Shown piece by piece: positions 24,121-33,200 of a stretch of 60,439 nt of DNA; the first letter of the stretch is position 1; each line of letters starts with the position of its first letter. Under the pieces are notes generated by a model. The model worked only from the letters and a program-made list of their open reading frames with translations, did no database searches and was not told where the DNA came from. Origin of the DNA: JBQTKD01 sp052389435 (GTDB taxonomy: Bacteria > Actinomycetota > Actinomycetes > Sporichthyales > Sporichthyaceae). The stretch spans positions 1 to 60,439 of the forward strand of contig JBQTIB010000061.1 of the NCBI GenBank assembly GCA_052389435.1, given 5' to 3'. The position numbers were made by a program, and so were the translations under genes.

Positions 24121-24609
24121 GTGCGCAGTTGTGTCTGCCCCGGCTCCTTCGACCCGGTCACCAACGGGCATCTCGACGTCATCGCTCGAGCGGCCAAGTT
24201 GTCCGACGAGGTCATCGTCGCCGTCCTCATCAACCGGAACAAGAAAAGTCTGTTCTCGTTGACGGAGCGGATCGAGATGCTCCAGGAGACTCTCGCCGAC
24301 TGTCCCAACGTGCGCGTGGACTCCTTCGAGGGCCTGCTGGTCGACTACTGCGTCGCCAACGACATCCCCGCCATCGTGAAGGGTCTGCGCGTGGTCGGCG
24401 ACTTCGACTACGAACTGCAGATGGCGCAGATGAACCACGCGCTGACCGGAGTCGAGACGATTTTCGTGCCGACCAACCCGACGTACAGCTTCCTGTCCTC
24501 CAGCCTGGTCAAGGAGGTCGCCAAGCACCGCGGCAGCATTCCGGGCATGGTTCCGGAACTCGTGCTCAAACGGCTGCTGGCCCGGCTCGCCGAGACCGGG
24601 GAACGCTGA
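24121..24609 (+). CDS. coaD: Phosphopantetheine adenylyltransferase
   Basis: A 162-residue CoaD, the fourth step of coenzyme A synthesis (4'-phosphopantetheine plus ATP to dephospho-CoA). The nucleotidyltransferase motif T14-N-G-H17 is present in GSFDPVTNGHLDVI, followed by KGLRVVGDFDYELQMAQMN and the C-terminal TYSFLSSSLVKEVA (ISSTxVRE equivalent). It starts at GTG 24121 with only GAGGGT before it. rsmD-coaD order is conserved. Confidence 0.96.
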   Translation: MRSCVCPGSFDPVTNGHLDVIARAAKLSDEVIVAVLINRNKKSLFSLTERIEMLQETLADCPNVRVDSFEGLLVDYCVANDIPAIVKGLRVVGDFDYELQMAQMNHALTGVETIFVPTNPTYSFLSSSLVKEVAKHRGSIPGMVPELVLKRLLARLAETGER

Positions 24610-24628
24610 CCGGCGGCGGGGCCCTCCC

Positions 24629-25237
24629 ATGGACGTAGCCGAGCTGCTGGCCCAGTTGCGCGCCGAGGTAGCGGGCGCCCGAGCCATGCCGATGTCGGCG
24701 TCCTGCGTACTCAATCGCGCCGCCGTCCTCGACCGGATCGACGCCATCTCCGCCGCGCTTCCGGACCGCCTCGCCGAGGCCGATCGCCTCCTTGCCGACC
24801 GATCGGCGTTCCTCGCGGACGCCGAGGCCGACGCGGAGGCGCTCCGCGCGCAGGCCAAGGCGCAGGCGCAGGCCGAACTCGCTCGCACCGCGTCGGCGAA
24901 CGTCGTGCAGGCATGGGCCGAGGAACTGCGCGCCCGCACCGAAGCGGAGATCGCCGCACGGCTGGTGGAGGCCGAGGACGAACTCGACGCCCGCCTCGCG
25001 GAGGTCGAGGTAGCGCTGGAGCGCACGCTGCGCCTGGCTCGCGCGGAGGCAACCGACCCCGGCGACTCGCTCGGTGCCGCCCGCGACCGGCTCGGTGAGC
25101 TGGCCGAGGTCGTCGACTCGATGCTCGTGGGCGTCCGGCGCGGACGGGAGCGGGTCCACGGCACCGATCGCAGCGCCGAACTGGGCGAACGCCTAGCCGA
25201 GGACCTCGACGACAGCGACCTTCCCGGCGCGCCCTAA
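24629..25237 (+). CDS. SepIVA-like coiled-coil cell-division protein
   Basis: A 202-residue protein, mostly coiled coil rich in Ala, Glu and Arg. Its N-terminus (ELLAQLRAEVAGARAMPMSASCVLNRAAVLDRIDAI, quoted in parts: ARAMPMSASCVLNR, VLDRIDAISAALP) aligns by eye with mycobacterial SepIVA (Rv2927c), which has EARGVPMTAGCVVPR and VLELIDDIKDAIP at the same place. SepIVA is a DivIVA-like factor needed for septation and polar membrane organisation, and its gene also lies beside rnc and a DUF177 gene. The function here is inferred from that similarity and context. Confidence 0.78.
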   Translation: MDVAELLAQLRAEVAGARAMPMSASCVLNRAAVLDRIDAISAALPDRLAEADRLLADRSAFLADAEADAEALRAQAKAQAQAELARTASANVVQAWAEELRARTEAEIAARLVEAEDELDARLAEVEVALERTLRLARAEATDPGDSLGAARDRLGELAEVVDSMLVGVRRGRERVHGTDRSAELGERLAEDLDDSDLPGAP

Positions 25238-25257
25238 CGCGCCGGACACGCCTCGGG

Positions 25258-25287
25258 TTGGGGGCAGGCCGCGGCGTCCGGTAATCT
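25258..25287 (+). promoter_or_regulatory. Promoter of the DUF177-rpmF-rnc-mutM operon (TTGGGG-N18-TAATCT)
   Basis: TTGGGG (25258-25263) and TAATCT (25282-25287) are 18 bp apart and 31 bp before the DUF177 start. They fit a housekeeping sigma promoter and stand at the beginning of a tightly packed operon. Confidence 0.6.
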
Positions 25288-25318
25288 CCTCCTCGGTCTT
25301 AGCGACCGACGATGCGCC

Positions 25319-25870
25319 ATGCCCGAAGAGACTCAGAAGCCCCAGCGGCTCGACCCCACCGTCCCCCTCGTCATCGACGTGCGGCGGTTGGGGCGTCGGC
25401 CCGGTTCCATGCTGGAAGTTTCCAAGTCTGTTCCGGCACCGGCGGATCTCGGTCTCGAGGTCATCGGCGTTCCTGCGGGGGCCGAGGTCGAGCTGAAGTT
25501 GCGGCTCGAATCGGTGCTCGAGGGAGTGGTCGTGTCGGGAACGGCGCGGGCAACGCTGGTCGGGGAGTGCGTACGGTGTCTGGAAGGCCTCGAGGACGAC
25601 CTCGAGGTGGACTTCGCGGAACTGTTCGTCCATCCCGGTCGCGACGGCGACGACGAGACTCTCTGGCTTCAGGACGACATGCTCGACCTGGAGCCGGTGC
25701 TGCGCGACGCGGTGGTGCTGTCACTGCCGCTGCAGCCGGTGTGCGAGGAAGACTGCCCAGGACTGTGCTCCGAGTGTGGAGCGCGCCTGGCGGAGGACCC
25801 CGATCACGGGCACGACCGAACCGACGCACGCTGGGCTGCCCTCGAGGGCCTGCTCAAAGATCAGAAGTGA
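25319..25870 (+). CDS. YceD/DUF177 family protein (23S rRNA accumulation)
   Basis: A 183-residue DUF177 protein. Family members, encoded upstream of rpmF, are needed for normal 23S rRNA levels. Cys pairs CVRC (about residues 83-86) and the C-terminal CEEDCPGLCSEC cluster suggest a bound zinc. The end DHGHDRTDARWAALEGLL is the family's conserved tail. A promoter lies 31 bp upstream, and rpmF follows 6 bp downstream. Confidence 0.92.
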   Translation: MPEETQKPQRLDPTVPLVIDVRRLGRRPGSMLEVSKSVPAPADLGLEVIGVPAGAEVELKLRLESVLEGVVVSGTARATLVGECVRCLEGLEDDLEVDFAELFVHPGRDGDDETLWLQDDMLDLEPVLRDAVVLSLPLQPVCEEDCPGLCSECGARLAEDPDHGHDRTDARWAALEGLLKDQK

Positions 25871-25876
25871 GGACCC

Positions 25877-26050
25877 ATGGCAGTCCCGAAGCGCAAGATG
25901 TCTCGCAGCAACACCCGCGCCCGTCGCGCGAACTGGAAGGCCTCCGCGCCGACCCTGGTGAGCTGCGAGCGCTGCCGTGAGCCCAAGCTCCCGCACATCG
26001 TGTGCCCGACCTGCGGCACCTACAACCGCCGCCAGGTGCTCGGCGCCTAG
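25877..26050 (+). CDS. rpmF: 50S ribosomal protein L32
   Basis: A 57-residue L32: MAVPKRKMSRSNTRARRANW, then the zinc finger CERCREPKLPHIVCPTCG (C-x2-C...C-x2-C), ending NRRQVLGA. Its ATG is 6 bp after DUF177 and its stop is 3 bp before rnc, the usual yceD-rpmF-rnc order. The zinc-binding (C+) cysteines are all present. Confidence 0.96.
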   Translation: MAVPKRKMSRSNTRARRANWKASAPTLVSCERCREPKLPHIVCPTCGTYNRRQVLGA

Positions 26051-26053
26051 CCG

Positions 26054-26788
26054 TTGAGCGCTCCGGCGGACGGCGAGGCACCGCCCCTGACTGGTCTGAC
26101 CGACGCGCTCGGCGTCGGAATCGAGGCCGGTCTACTCGAGCGTGCCCTGACCCATCGATCGTTCGCCTACGAGAACGGCGGGCTGCCCACCAACGAGCGG
26201 CTGGAGTTCCTCGGGGACTCCGTACTCGGCCTGGTGGTCACCGACACGCTGTTTCGTCGCCATCCGGACCTCCCCGAGGGCCAGCTGGCGAAGCTGCGGG
26301 CCGCCGTGGTCAACATGCGCGCGCTGGCCGACGTCAGCCGCGGGCTGAATCTCGGCGAGTACCTGCGGTTGGGCCGCGGCGAAGAGGGCACCGGCGGGCG
26401 GGACAAGTCCTCGATCCTGGCCGACACCCTCGAGGCGCTGATCGGCGCCGTCTATCTCGACACCGGCCTCGGCGTCGCCTCCGAACTCGTCCACCGGCTC
26501 TTCGATCCGCTGATCGAGTCCTCGGCGAGCCTCGGCGCCGGTCTGGACTGGAAGACCAGCCTCCAGGAGTTGACCGCCACGATCGGCATCGGCGTCCCGG
26601 AGTACGTGGTCACCGAAAGCGGTCCGGACCACGAGAAGACTTTCCGGGCGACGGTTCGAGTCGCCGGCAGGGACTACGGCGACGGCTCCGGGCGCAGCAA
26701 GAAGGAAGCCGAGCAGCAGGCGGCCGAATCCGCGTGGACTGCGCTGCGGATCGAGTACCCCGGCGACTCGGCCAAGTCCTCCGGCTGA
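26054..26788 (+). CDS. rnc: Ribonuclease III
   Basis: A 244-residue RNase III that cuts double-stranded RNA, including rRNA precursors. The RNase III signature NERLEFLGDSVLGLV and the second catalytic block DTLEALIGAVYLDTG are intact. The C-terminal dsRNA-binding domain covers residues 165-235 (DWKTSLQELTA, SGRSKKEAEQQAAESAW). It appears to start at TTG 26054, 3 bp after the rpmF stop; an ATG is not available before the conserved region. mutM follows 13 bp downstream. Confidence 0.96.
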   Translation: MSAPADGEAPPLTGLTDALGVGIEAGLLERALTHRSFAYENGGLPTNERLEFLGDSVLGLVVTDTLFRRHPDLPEGQLAKLRAAVVNMRALADVSRGLNLGEYLRLGRGEEGTGGRDKSSILADTLEALIGAVYLDTGLGVASELVHRLFDPLIESSASLGAGLDWKTSLQELTATIGIGVPEYVVTESGPDHEKTFRATVRVAGRDYGDGSGRSKKEAEQQAAESAWTALRIEYPGDSAKSSG

Positions 26789-26801
26789 GCTCGCACCCAC
26801 C

Positions 26802-27659
26802 GTGCCCGAACTTCCCGAGGTCGAGGTGGTCCGCGCCGGCCTCGAACGCCTGGTCGTGGGTCGACGTATCGCCGACGTCGCCGTCACGCACCCGCGCGCC
26901 ATCCGGCGGCACCCGGCCGGGGCGCTCGACCTCGTCGCGCGCCTGAGCGGCGCACGGATCGAAGGCGCCCGCCGGCGCGGCAAGTATCTGTGGCTCGACC
27001 TCAGCACGGGAGAGGCCCTGCTCGCCCACCTCGGCATGAGCGGTCAGTTCCTCGTGCAACCCGTCGCCGCTCCGGCCGAGAAGCACCTGCACGTGCGCTT
27101 CTCCTTCGCCGACGGCGGCCACGAACTGCGCTTCGTCGACCAGCGCACCTTCGGCGGCGTCTCCGTCGAGGCGCTCGTGGACTCCGGTGGGACGTCGGTG
27201 CCCGCTCCCGTCGCGCACATCGCCCGAGACCCCCTGGACCCGGCCTTCGACCCGGATGCGTTCGTGGCGGGCCTGCGCCGCAAGCGCACCCAGGTCAAAC
27301 GGGCCCTGCTCGACCAAACCCTGGTCAGCGGCATCGGGAACATCTACGCCGACGAGGCCCTCTGGTTGGCCAAGGTCCACTATGCGCGGGCCACCGAGAC
27401 GCTGCGACCCGTCGACGCCCGCCGCCTGCTCGCCGGCGCCGTCGAGGTGATGACTGCGGCCCTCGCCGCCGGCGGCACGTCCTTCGACAGCCTCTACGTC
27501 AACGTCAACGGTTCCAGCGGCTACTTCTCCCGCTCCCTCGAGGCCTATGGGCGAGTCGATCTGCCGTGTGGCCGGTGCGGGAGCGCCATCCGACGCGAAC
27601 CGTTCATGAACCGATCCTCGTTCTTCTGCCCGAGATGTCAGCGCCCCACGCGAGCGTAG
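26802..27659 (+). CDS. mutM: Formamidopyrimidine-DNA glycosylase
   Basis: A 285-residue MutM/Fpg, which removes 8-oxoguanine and formamidopyrimidines and nicks the DNA. After removal of the initiator Met it has the catalytic N-terminus PELPEVEVVRAGLE (Pro nucleophile, Glu). It also has the Lys in RRGKYLWLDL, the H2TH region QVKRALLDQTLVSGIGNIYADEAL and a C-terminal zinc finger (CGRCGS...CPRCQ). It starts at GTG 26802 and is the last gene of the rpmF-rnc operon. Confidence 0.96.
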   Translation: MPELPEVEVVRAGLERLVVGRRIADVAVTHPRAIRRHPAGALDLVARLSGARIEGARRRGKYLWLDLSTGEALLAHLGMSGQFLVQPVAAPAEKHLHVRFSFADGGHELRFVDQRTFGGVSVEALVDSGGTSVPAPVAHIARDPLDPAFDPDAFVAGLRRKRTQVKRALLDQTLVSGIGNIYADEALWLAKVHYARATETLRPVDARRLLAGAVEVMTAALAAGGTSFDSLYVNVNGSSGYFSRSLEAYGRVDLPCGRCGSAIRREPFMNRSSFFCPRCQRPTRA

Positions 27660-27697
27660 GCCGAGCCCGGGCTGGGAAGCGGCCGTGACCGTATCGG

Positions 27698-27703
27698 TAT
27701 GCT
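27698..27703 (+). promoter_or_regulatory. Candidate -10 element (TATGCT) of the small coiled-coil gene
   Basis: TATGCT lies 39 bp after the mutM stop. A transcript starting about 7 bp later would carry a leader of about 260 bases before the ATG at 27970. No strong -35 is visible. Confidence 0.4.
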
Positions 27704-27709
27704 CACGGC

Positions 27710-27969
27710 GCCCCCGGGAGAGCCAATCGGCTTGCAGCGCCCGTACAGCACGTTCATGCTCGGGCTGAGAAGCTCTCAGGTTGTGCGTGTCATAGCGCTG
27801 ACCTGCAGAAGCTTCCTGTGATGTCGCACGCCGGCGCTTGACCGCGCCGTGATCTGGTGCGACCCTTGAAGCATCCCGCGCTCCCCAGTTCCGGCACACC
27901 ACCGTGTCCTGGAACCGGACGCAGACAAGTCGGCTAAGAGCTGGTCTCTCAGCGTGGAGGACCTTTCAC
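27710..27969 (+). ncRNA. Long, strongly foldable 5' leader or candidate structured RNA
   Basis: This gap between mutM and the coiled-coil gene holds no open frame I can support but many perfect inverted repeats. CTGAGA-AGC-TCTCAG is at 27765-27779. CAGGT/ACCTG is at 27777-27781 and 27801-27805. GTCGCAC (27823-27829) pairs with GTGCGAC (27857-27863), enclosing GGCGC/GCGCC (27833-27848). GTGTCC pairs with GGACGC near 27905-27923. A CTAAGAG/CTCTCAG hairpin lies just before the ribosome site at 27956-27960. No T-tract is present, so it is not a classic terminator-type riboswitch. I do not recognise the RNA family. Confidence 0.4.
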
Positions 27970-28164
27970 ATGGCAAAGGCAATTCTCGGACACGTAGGCG
28001 GTCCGGACCCCCGCATGCTCGCTGAAATGCGACGTCTTCAGCGGCGTGTGGCCGAGCTCGAGAGCGAGCTGACCCGCGTGCGCGCGGAGAACGAGTCGCT
28101 CAGCACCGAGCTGCACCGCGTTGAGCTCCTCTCGGTGGAGCTGCACGAGCCCGCCCTCACCTAG
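27970..28164 (+). CDS. Small coiled-coil protein of unknown function
   Basis: A 64-residue protein: MAKAILGHVGGPDPRMLAEM, then a heptad-rich helix (RRLQRRVAELESELTRVRAE) to the end, LHEPALT. Proteins with the same start (GxVGGxDPR...EMRRLQ) are widespread and unassigned in actinobacteria, as far as I recall. It has GGAGG 9 bases before ATG 27970, so it is well translated. It stands alone between a long leader and a strong terminator. It is predicted to be cytoplasmic and probably oligomeric. Confidence 0.85.
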   Translation: MAKAILGHVGGPDPRMLAEMRRLQRRVAELESELTRVRAENESLSTELHRVELLSVELHEPALT

Positions 28165-28181
28165 GCCGGCTCGCAACTGCG

Positions 28182-28208
28182 AAGGGACGCCCATCGGGCG
28201 TCCCTTTT
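28182..28208 (+). terminator. Intrinsic terminator after the small coiled-coil gene
   Basis: AAGGGACGCCC (28182-28192) pairs with GGGCGTCCCTT (28196-28206) over a 3-base loop, with the 3' arm running into TTTTCG. It ends the monocistronic unit 18 bp after the stop codon. Confidence 0.92.
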
Positions 28209-28260
28209 CGTTGCGTCCGGACCATTTCGCGGGCCCCGGCGTGGCGCAGAACACATTTCG

Positions 28261-28282
28261 GCGAATCGATCTGAAGATTCGC
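28261..28282. repeat. 7-bp inverted repeat in gene-free region
   Basis: GCGAATC (28261-28267) and GATTCGC (28276-28282) flank 8 bases. It is relatively AT-rich for the genome and could be an operator or a hairpin in the stretch after the terminator. No adjacent start codon uses it. Confidence 0.4.
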
Positions 28283-28527
28283 TAGCGTATCCGCCACCTC
28301 CCGTGACCTACGTCGAGCTAGCTCGTTGAGGTCCGCAGAGGGAGTCGACCGAACCTCCTGGTCGACACTGCGCGGCATCGAGTTAGTCTCGAATTCCGTA
28401 CCGCTCCAAGCGCTGGCGGGCGCGAAGAGCACCGCGGAAGCTGCGCCGAAACCCTCGTCCGAGGGAGCTCCACCAGGAGCGACTCTCGGCCGGGCGATCG
28501 GTCGGCGGGCCTGATCGCCCCCAAGAC

Positions 28528-28567
28528 GCGCTGGGGTGCGCGCAGGCGGGCGCGAGCACCCCAGCGC
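28528..28567. repeat. 12-bp inverted repeat
   Basis: GCGCTGGGGTGC (28528-28539) pairs perfectly with GCACCCCAGCGC (28556-28567) across a 16-base loop. No T-tract follows on either side. Confidence 0.55.
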
Positions 28568-28625
28568 TTCGGCTCAGCCTGTTCGCGCAGGGGAGCGCTC
28601 CCACGCTCAGCGCTGCTGTCTTCGG

Positions 28626-28690
28626 CGGCGCTCCGCGCCGCGGCGGGGGCTCCGCCCCCGCAACCCCCGAGCTCGCTTCGCTCGCCTGCC
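28626..28690. repeat. Cluster of CTCCG-centred palindromes
   Basis: Consecutive palindromes share a TCC loop: GGCGCTCCGCGCC, then GCGGGGGCTCCGCCCCCGC, a CAACCCCCGAG tail, then CGAGCTCGCTTCGCTCG. The GGGGGCTCCGCCC core and the CCCCCGA tail resemble the repeat at 1209-1252. Such elements probably form DNA or RNA hairpins after genes; here they face the end of the kelch-type gene. Confidence 0.55.
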
Positions 28691-28820
28691 CCCGGGACCG
28701 GGCCGAGATGCGACTGCGCCAGGGCTTCGGTGTCAAGGGACCATCTGCGCACGTCATCCTCAATGGTTGCTCGCGCGCCCGGTTTGTCCTGGTTTGTGGA
28801 GCCGTTTCGGCTGACACGGC

Positions 28821-30095
28821 TCAGCCCGAGGCGCCTTCTCCGCCCGAACTTGCGCTGCCGTTGGAGCCCGTCGTGGAGCGCAGCGGCTTCCAGGTCCAGC
28901 CGGTGGCGAGGTGCTCGGTGCTGTCGCCTCGCTTGGAGCCGCCCCAGACGAAGACGCGGTCGCCGGCCCAGACCGCGGAGGATTGGTTCTGGCGCAGCGG
29001 ACCCTTGTCGATGGGGACGTGCTGCCAGGTGCCCGCGGCGGCGTCGTACGCCCAGCGGCCGGCGACGACGAACTCGTCCCCACCCACGTTGAGCCAGTGC
29101 AGCGTCGGGACGTGGCCCTTCAACGGGACCGAGCGGGGTGCGTCGGGACGTTCCGGAAGCCTGGACCATCCGGTGTCCGGGTCGAGGATGCCGCCCACCA
29201 AGTGGTCGTCCACCCTGTCGCCGGCCGGCGAGGCCGTGACCACCTTTCCCGCGGCCGAGTGAACGTAGTGGGGCACCATGATCGCCAACTCTCGGCCGTC
29301 ATTGCCCGGCCCAAAGTCCAGGGGACTCCACCGGCGTGACCCCGGATCCAGTTCGGCGACCGCGACTCGTTCGCTCAGGTATGAGCGATTCGGGTCGGTC
29401 GATCCGACCAGGAACGCGCGCCCGTTCGCTGTGACCATCCGGCGAGCGGCCGAAGGTTCGGCCGGCGCAGGGGGAAGGTCCTCCCAGACCTGTTCGTCCG
29501 CGTCCCAGATCCGATCCCGGCCACCTGGGACGTGGTGCAGTTCGGCGCGGTACACGACCAGATGCCGACCCACGGCGATCAAGTACTCGCCCGTCGGACC
29601 CGGTCCGGGCAGTTCGGTCCAGCGATCACGATCGACGTCGTAGGCCAGCAGAGTCTCGCCGTTGCCGTCGATAGCCAGCGCGTAGACGATGCCGTCGATC
29701 GGCCCGGCGACCACGGAGATCGGCGAGGGGGCGTCCGCAGTGGCACGCCAGCGATCCACCGCCGGGTCGTAGGCGGCGCCCTGGCGGCGAGGTGCCGCCC
29801 CGGCTTCGGTCAGGACGCAGGATGGACCCGCCGTCTTGCACGGGTAGTCGGTCCCGCCCCCGAGAACCAGCACCTCCGTGCCGGTCCACACCATGCTCGA
29901 CCCACTGCGCGCCGACAGCGGCGAGCGTGCGACCGGTTCCCACGCTCCGTGCGGAACGTCCGACGGCCTGTTGGCGACCGCGGACGGCTCGACCGCCACC
30001 GTGTCAACCGCGCGGCCGGCCGGACCGGCAGTTCCGCAGGCGGCAAGGACCAGCGTCGCGCAGACCCACGCGCCGGCCCGCAGCGGAGCTCTCAT
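28821..30095 (-). CDS. Kelch-type beta-propeller lipoprotein
   Basis: A 424-residue secreted protein. The signal MRAPLRAGAWVCATLVLAAC has a lipobox (LAAC), so it should be lipid-anchored outside the membrane. The mature part has repeated kelch/galactose-oxidase-like blades: RSGSSMVWTGTEVLVLGGG, RQGAAYDPAVDRWR, LLAYDVDRDRWTELPGPG, WAYDAAAGTWQHVP and SSAVWAGDRVFVWGG. Propellers of this kind usually bind ligands or proteins; no catalytic residues are evident. The frame stays open far upstream, antisense to smc, but only this part looks coding. It is divergent from smc and flanked by repeats. Confidence 0.83.
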   Translation of the reverse strand: MRAPLRAGAWVCATLVLAACGTAGPAGRAVDTVAVEPSAVANRPSDVPHGAWEPVARSPLSARSGSSMVWTGTEVLVLGGGTDYPCKTAGPSCVLTEAGAAPRRQGAAYDPAVDRWRATADAPSPISVVAGPIDGIVYALAIDGNGETLLAYDVDRDRWTELPGPGPTGEYLIAVGRHLVVYRAELHHVPGGRDRIWDADEQVWEDLPPAPAEPSAARRMVTANGRAFLVGSTDPNRSYLSERVAVAELDPGSRRWSPLDFGPGNDGRELAIMVPHYVHSAAGKVVTASPAGDRVDDHLVGGILDPDTGWSRLPERPDAPRSVPLKGHVPTLHWLNVGGDEFVVAGRWAYDAAAGTWQHVPIDKGPLRQNQSSAVWAGDRVFVWGGSKRGDSTEHLATGWTWKPLRSTTGSNGSASSGGEGASG

Positions 30096-30224
30096 GGACC
30101 TGAGACGCGCGAGAAGCCTGGGACGTTCACCCCAGGCGCCCCATTCACACCACCCCGGCGGCGCGTTGGGAGAGTCGCGGGGCGGGCCGTTAGGGTCGGC
30201 GCAGACCGACCTGGAGACGCCCAC

Positions 30225-33200
30225 GTGTACCTGAAAAGCCTCACCCTGCGGGGCTTCAAGTCCTTCGCCTCGGCTACGACGATGCGGCTGGAGCCGGGCA
30301 TCACCTGCGTGGTCGGGCCCAACGGCTCCGGCAAGTCGAACGTCGTCGACGCGCTCGCCTGGGTCATGGGCGAGCAGGGGGCCAAGTCGCTGCGCGGCGG
30401 GAAGATGGAAGACGTCATCTTCGCCGGCACCTCCGGTCGCCCGCCGCTGGGCCGGGCCGAGGTCGAGCTGACCATCGACAACTCCGACGGTGCGCTGCCG
30501 ATCGACTACGCCGAGGTCACCATCAAGCGGACCATGTTCCGCAACGGCGGGTCCGAGTACGCCATCAACGGCGACAACTGCCGTCTCCTCGACGTGCAGG
30601 AACTCCTCTCGGACTCCGGCATCGGCCGCGAGATGCACGTCATCGTCGGCCAGGGGCAGCTCGACGCCGTGCTGTCGGCCACCCCCGAAGAGCGCCGCGG
30701 GTTCATCGAGGAGGCCGCCGGCGTCCTGAAGCACCGCAAGCGCAAGGAGAAGGCCCTTCGCAAGCTCGACGCGATGCAGGCCAACCTCACGCGGGTCTCC
30801 GACCTCGTGACCGAACTGCGCCGTCAGCTCAAGCCGCTCGGCAGGCAGGCCCAGGTCGCCCGCCGCGCCTCGGTCATCCAGGCCGACCTGCGCGACGCCC
30901 GCCTGCGCCTGCTCGCCGACGACCTCGGGACCCTGCGGGCGACCTTCAGCAACGACGTCGCCGACGAGGCCGCGCTGCGCGAGCGCGCCGAGCAGGTCGA
31001 AGCCGCTCTCCTCGAGGCCCGCGAGCGGCAGGCGCGCCGCGAGGCGGAACTGGCCGAGTCGGCGCCGGCCCTCGCCGCCGCCCAGGAGACCTGGTACCGC
31101 CTGTCGCAACTGCGCGAACGGCTGACCGGCACCGCGGGCCTCGCGTCCGAGCGGGCTCGGCTGCTCGCCAACGCCGGCGAAGACTTCCGCCCGGGCCGGG
31201 ACCCCGAGGAACTGCTGCGCCAGGCGGACGAGGTCCGCGCGCAGGAGGCGGACCTCGTCGCCGAGGTCGAGGAACACCGCGCCAAGCTCGCCGCGGCCGT
31301 CGCCGTCCGCGAGGCCGCCGAGGCCGCGCTGGCGGTCGAAGAGAAGCGGGTGGCCGTCGCGCAGCGCGCCGCCGCCGACCGCCGCGAAGGCCTGGCCCGC
31401 CTCCAGGGCAAGGTCAACGAGGCCCGCGCCCGGGCCCAGGCCGCCGAGGCCGAGATCGGCCGGATCGTCAACTCGCTCACCGAGGCCGCCGCGCGCGCCG
31501 AGAAGAGCGAGCAGGAGTTCGCCGCGCTCGAGGCCGAGGCCGCCGGGCTCGAAGAGGGCGAAGCAGGGCTCGACGAGGCCTACGAGGACGCCGCGGAGGC
31601 ACTCGAGGCAATCGAGGAGCGCGTTTCCGGCCTGCGGGACGAGCAGCGGTCCACGGAGAGCGAGCGCACCGGACTGCGTGCGCGCAAGGAGACCCTCGAA
31701 CTCGCCTTGACCCGCCGCGACGGCGCCGCCACCCTGCTGGACGCCCCCGGCGTGCTCGGGACCGTCTCCAAGATGCTCACGGTCGCCCCCGGCCACGAAA
31801 CGGCCGTTGCCGCAGCCCTCGCCGGTGCGGCGGACGCGATCGTCGTCGACTCGGTCCCGTCGGCCGTCGCCGCGCTGCGCCACCTCAAGGACCGCGACGC
31901 CGGTCAGGCCCACCTGTTCGTCGACTCCGCCGCCGCCGGCCGCCGCGGCTCCGCCGATCCGGGCACGGGCACCCCGCTGCTCTCGCTCGTCACCGCCCCC
32001 GATCGGCTTCGCGCCTCGCTCGAGAGCCTGCTCGCGGACTGGGTGCTCGTGCCGGACCTCGACGCCGCCGCGGCCCTGGTCGAGCAGCGGCCGGACCTGT
32101 GCGCCGTCACCCCGGAGGGCGACCTCGTCTCCGCGCACCGCGCCAGCGGTGGCTCCGCCAGCCCGCCCAGCCTCCTGGAGCTGCAGGCGGCCGTCGACGA
32201 GGCCACCGCCGCGCTCGCCGCCGCCGACGCCACGGCCGATCGTCTCCGCGTCGAGATCGCCGGAGCCGACGAGGCGCGCGCCGCCGCGCAGATCCTCGCC
32301 GACGACGCGCTGGCGGCCCTGCACGAATCGGACGCCGGACACGCCGCGCTGGCCGAGCAACTCGCCCGCCTCGGCGGAGCCGCCCGCGCCGCCCGGGGGG
32401 AGGCAGAGCGCCTCGCCGCCGGCGTCGCCAAGGCGGAAGAGGCCCGGGACGCGGGCCGGGCCGGTCTGGCCGAACTCGAGGAACGCCTCGCCGCGGCGGA
32501 GCAGGAGCCCACCGAGGTCGACGACGCCCCCGACGAACGGGTCGTACTCGCCGCCGCCGCCACCAACGCCCGCGCGAGCGAAATGGAGTCCCGTCTCGCC
32601 CTGCGCACCGGTGAGGAACGGGTCAAGAGCTACGCCGGGCGCGCCGACGGGCTCGTCCGCGCCGCCCAGGCCGAACGCGTCGCCCGCGAGCAGGCAGCGG
32701 CCCGGCGGGTGGAACGAGACCGCACCGCGCGCGCGGCCGCGGCCGTGGCCACCGCGGCCTCGGCGACCCTGGAGCTCCTGGAGGTGTCGCTGCGCGCCGC
32801 CTCGGCCCAACGGGCCGCCGCCGACGAGACCCGCAAGGCCGGCGAAGCCGAACTCGCCGAACTGCGCGCCGCCGAACGCGCCCACAGCAGCGAGCTGGAG
32901 CGGCTCACCGACTCCGTGCACCGCGAGGAGGTCGCCCGCGCCGAGCACCGTCTGCGGATCGAGACCCTCGAGCAGCGCGCCGTCGACGAATTGGGCATTG
33001 CCCCCGACGTGCTGCTCGCCGAGTACGGGCCCGACCAGCTCGTCCCCGTCCTCGACGTCCCCGAGCCCGTCGAGGGCGAGGACGCCCCGACGATCAACCT
33101 CGCCGAACCGACGGCCAGCGCGCACGTCCCGTTCGTCCGCGCCGAGCAGGAGAAGCGGCTCAAGGCCGCGGAGAAGGCTCTCGGGCAGCTCGGCAAGGTC

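Larger units (their letters stand above)
28209..28820. other. Gene-free, repeat-rich stretch
   Basis: No open frame here has a ribosome site, actinobacterial codon pattern or recognisable protein. It contains several strong inverted repeats (listed separately) and ends in the 3' end of the kelch-type lipoprotein gene. It separates mutM from smc, genes that usually lie closer together in actinobacteria, so this stretch plus the lipoprotein gene may be an insertion. Confidence 0.5.

Noticed and set aside
28326..28514. 62-codon plus-strand frame in the repeat-rich gap
   Set aside because: TTG start without a ribosome site, no recognisable motif, and composition no different from random GC-rich DNA.
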